From assembly GCA_012515695.1 (NCBI GenBank), contig JAAYXX010000203.1, positions 1 to 13,749 on the forward strand: a stretch of DNA of 13,749 bases. Direction: 5' to 3'. Under the pieces are notes generated by a model, which searched no databases, was not told where the DNA came from, and saw nothing but the letters and a program-made list of their open reading frames with translations. Shown here in pieces: positions 13,546 to 13,749 of this stretch (its first letter is position 1; every line of letters starts with the position of its first letter). The position numbers and the translations under genes are program-made. The stretch comes from Chloroflexota bacterium. Lineage in GTDB: Bacteria > Chloroflexota > Anaerolineae > UBA1429.

Positions 13546-13609
13546 ATGGGAGCGCCAGAGTACTGGCGCCACCAGTACCTTGGCGCCGCCAGTACCCTGG
13601 CGCTCCCAT
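13546..13609. repeat. 23-bp near-perfect inverted repeat built from 17-bp tandem units
   Basis: The arms ATGGGAGCGCCAG-A-GTACTGGCG (13546-13568) and 13587-13609 are complementary at 22 of 23 positions around an 18-nt centre. The same sequence also reads as tandem 17-bp units beginning TGGCGCC and containing CCAGTACC (13564-13580 and 13581-13597, two differences), then a partial third. It starts 9 bp beyond the 3' end of the right-edge gene and could act as a strong RNA hairpin there. Confidence 0.75.
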
Positions 13610-13617
13610 CATCCAAC

Positions 13618-13749
13618 CTAGACCCCTTGTTCTTCTTCGACCTCTTCGTCCGACTCTTGCGGACGGGCAACCCACTTGAACAAGACCAGGGCAGAAATGC
13701 CCACGGGGAACAGCCAGATCCATGCTTCCGCGTGGAGAAAGAAAAAGGC
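13618..13749 (-). CDS. C-terminal fragment of a membrane protein (cut by window edge)
   Basis: The frame stays open from the right edge to TAG at 13618-13620: 43 residues, with the start outside the window. It reads AFFFLHAEAWIWLFPVGISA, then LVLFKWVARPQE and an acidic tail ending SDEEVEEEQGV. One clear membrane helix (about residues 8-26 of the fragment) is followed by basic and then acidic residues, as expected for a short cytoplasmic tail. Too little is visible to name a family; a small respiratory-chain or other integral membrane subunit would fit. Competing minus-strand frames here run on through the repeat region and are not convincing. Confidence 0.6.
   Translation of the reverse strand, partial: AFFFLHAEAWIWLFPVGISALVLFKWVARPQESDEEVEEEQGV

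Larger units (their letters stand above)
13261..13617. other. Repeat-filled gap between fucosidase and the right-edge gene
   Basis: No gene is supported here. Nearly the whole stretch consists of four repeat elements (13266-13286, 13313-13442, 13505-13527, 13546-13609). The two flanking genes converge. No T-tract terminator is visible, so the hairpins may take part in 3'-end formation. Confidence 0.6.

Noticed and set aside
13564..13603. Tandem 17-bp units considered as a CRISPR fragment
   Set aside because: Units abut without spacers, are too short and form a palindrome; no cas genes.
12778..13670. Minus-strand frames of 200 or more codons antisense to the fucosidase end and the repeats
   Set aside because: They cross the acidic tail and repeat elements antisense; composition is Arg/Ala/Pro-rich shadow sequence.

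Overview
The window is a GC-rich stretch of bacterial chromosome with nine complete protein genes, one 35-codon small ORF and one gene cut by the right edge. No taxon can be read directly. The style fits Chloroflexota (Anaerolineae or a relative): a giant STAND-ATPase/TPR regulator ending in a BTAD domain, an exported protein with a YLPIVSK motif after its signal sequence, and gene gaps filled with short hairpin-forming dispersed repeats. The lineage is an inference. There are no rRNA, tRNA, CRISPR, transposase or phage genes.

Layout. Positions 54-3597 (minus): a large MalT/AfsR-like regulator with its own promoter and an intrinsic terminator, followed on the same strand by a promoter carrying three phased 11-bp direct repeats exactly 8 bp from the -10 box, and then a well-initiated 35-codon ORF. 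This matches the known design of SARP-activated promoters and mirrors the Streptomyces afsR-afsS arrangement. It is the most interesting part of the window. Positions 3919-6931 (minus): a two-gene operon, an 8-oxoguanine-deaminase-type amidohydrolase followed by an FGGY sugar kinase, joined by an ATGA stop/start overlap. Positions 6978-7130: a dense array of six small hairpins. Positions 7189-8108 (plus): scpA (kleisin), whose 3' end overlaps by 22 bp a convergent GT4-type glycosyltransferase gene (8087-9277, minus).

Positions 9339-9617 hold back-to-back promoters, two repeat copies and a twin-palindrome operator candidate. Then come a VOC-fold metalloprotein (9638-9991) and a stand-alone PD-(D/E)XK nuclease-like protein (10129-10767), both plus, and a secreted/anchored protein of unknown role (10774-11586, minus). 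Positions 11875-13260 (plus): a GH29 alpha-L-fucosidase without a signal peptide and with an acidic low-complexity tail. Positions 13261-13617 hold almost only repeats, including a near-perfect 23-bp inverted repeat. The C-terminus of a membrane protein (minus) closes the window.

Most genes appear to be separate units with their own sigma70-like promoters. Only the deaminase-kinase pair and the regulator-small ORF pair look functionally linked by layout. All functions are from sequence reading alone; no database search was possible.
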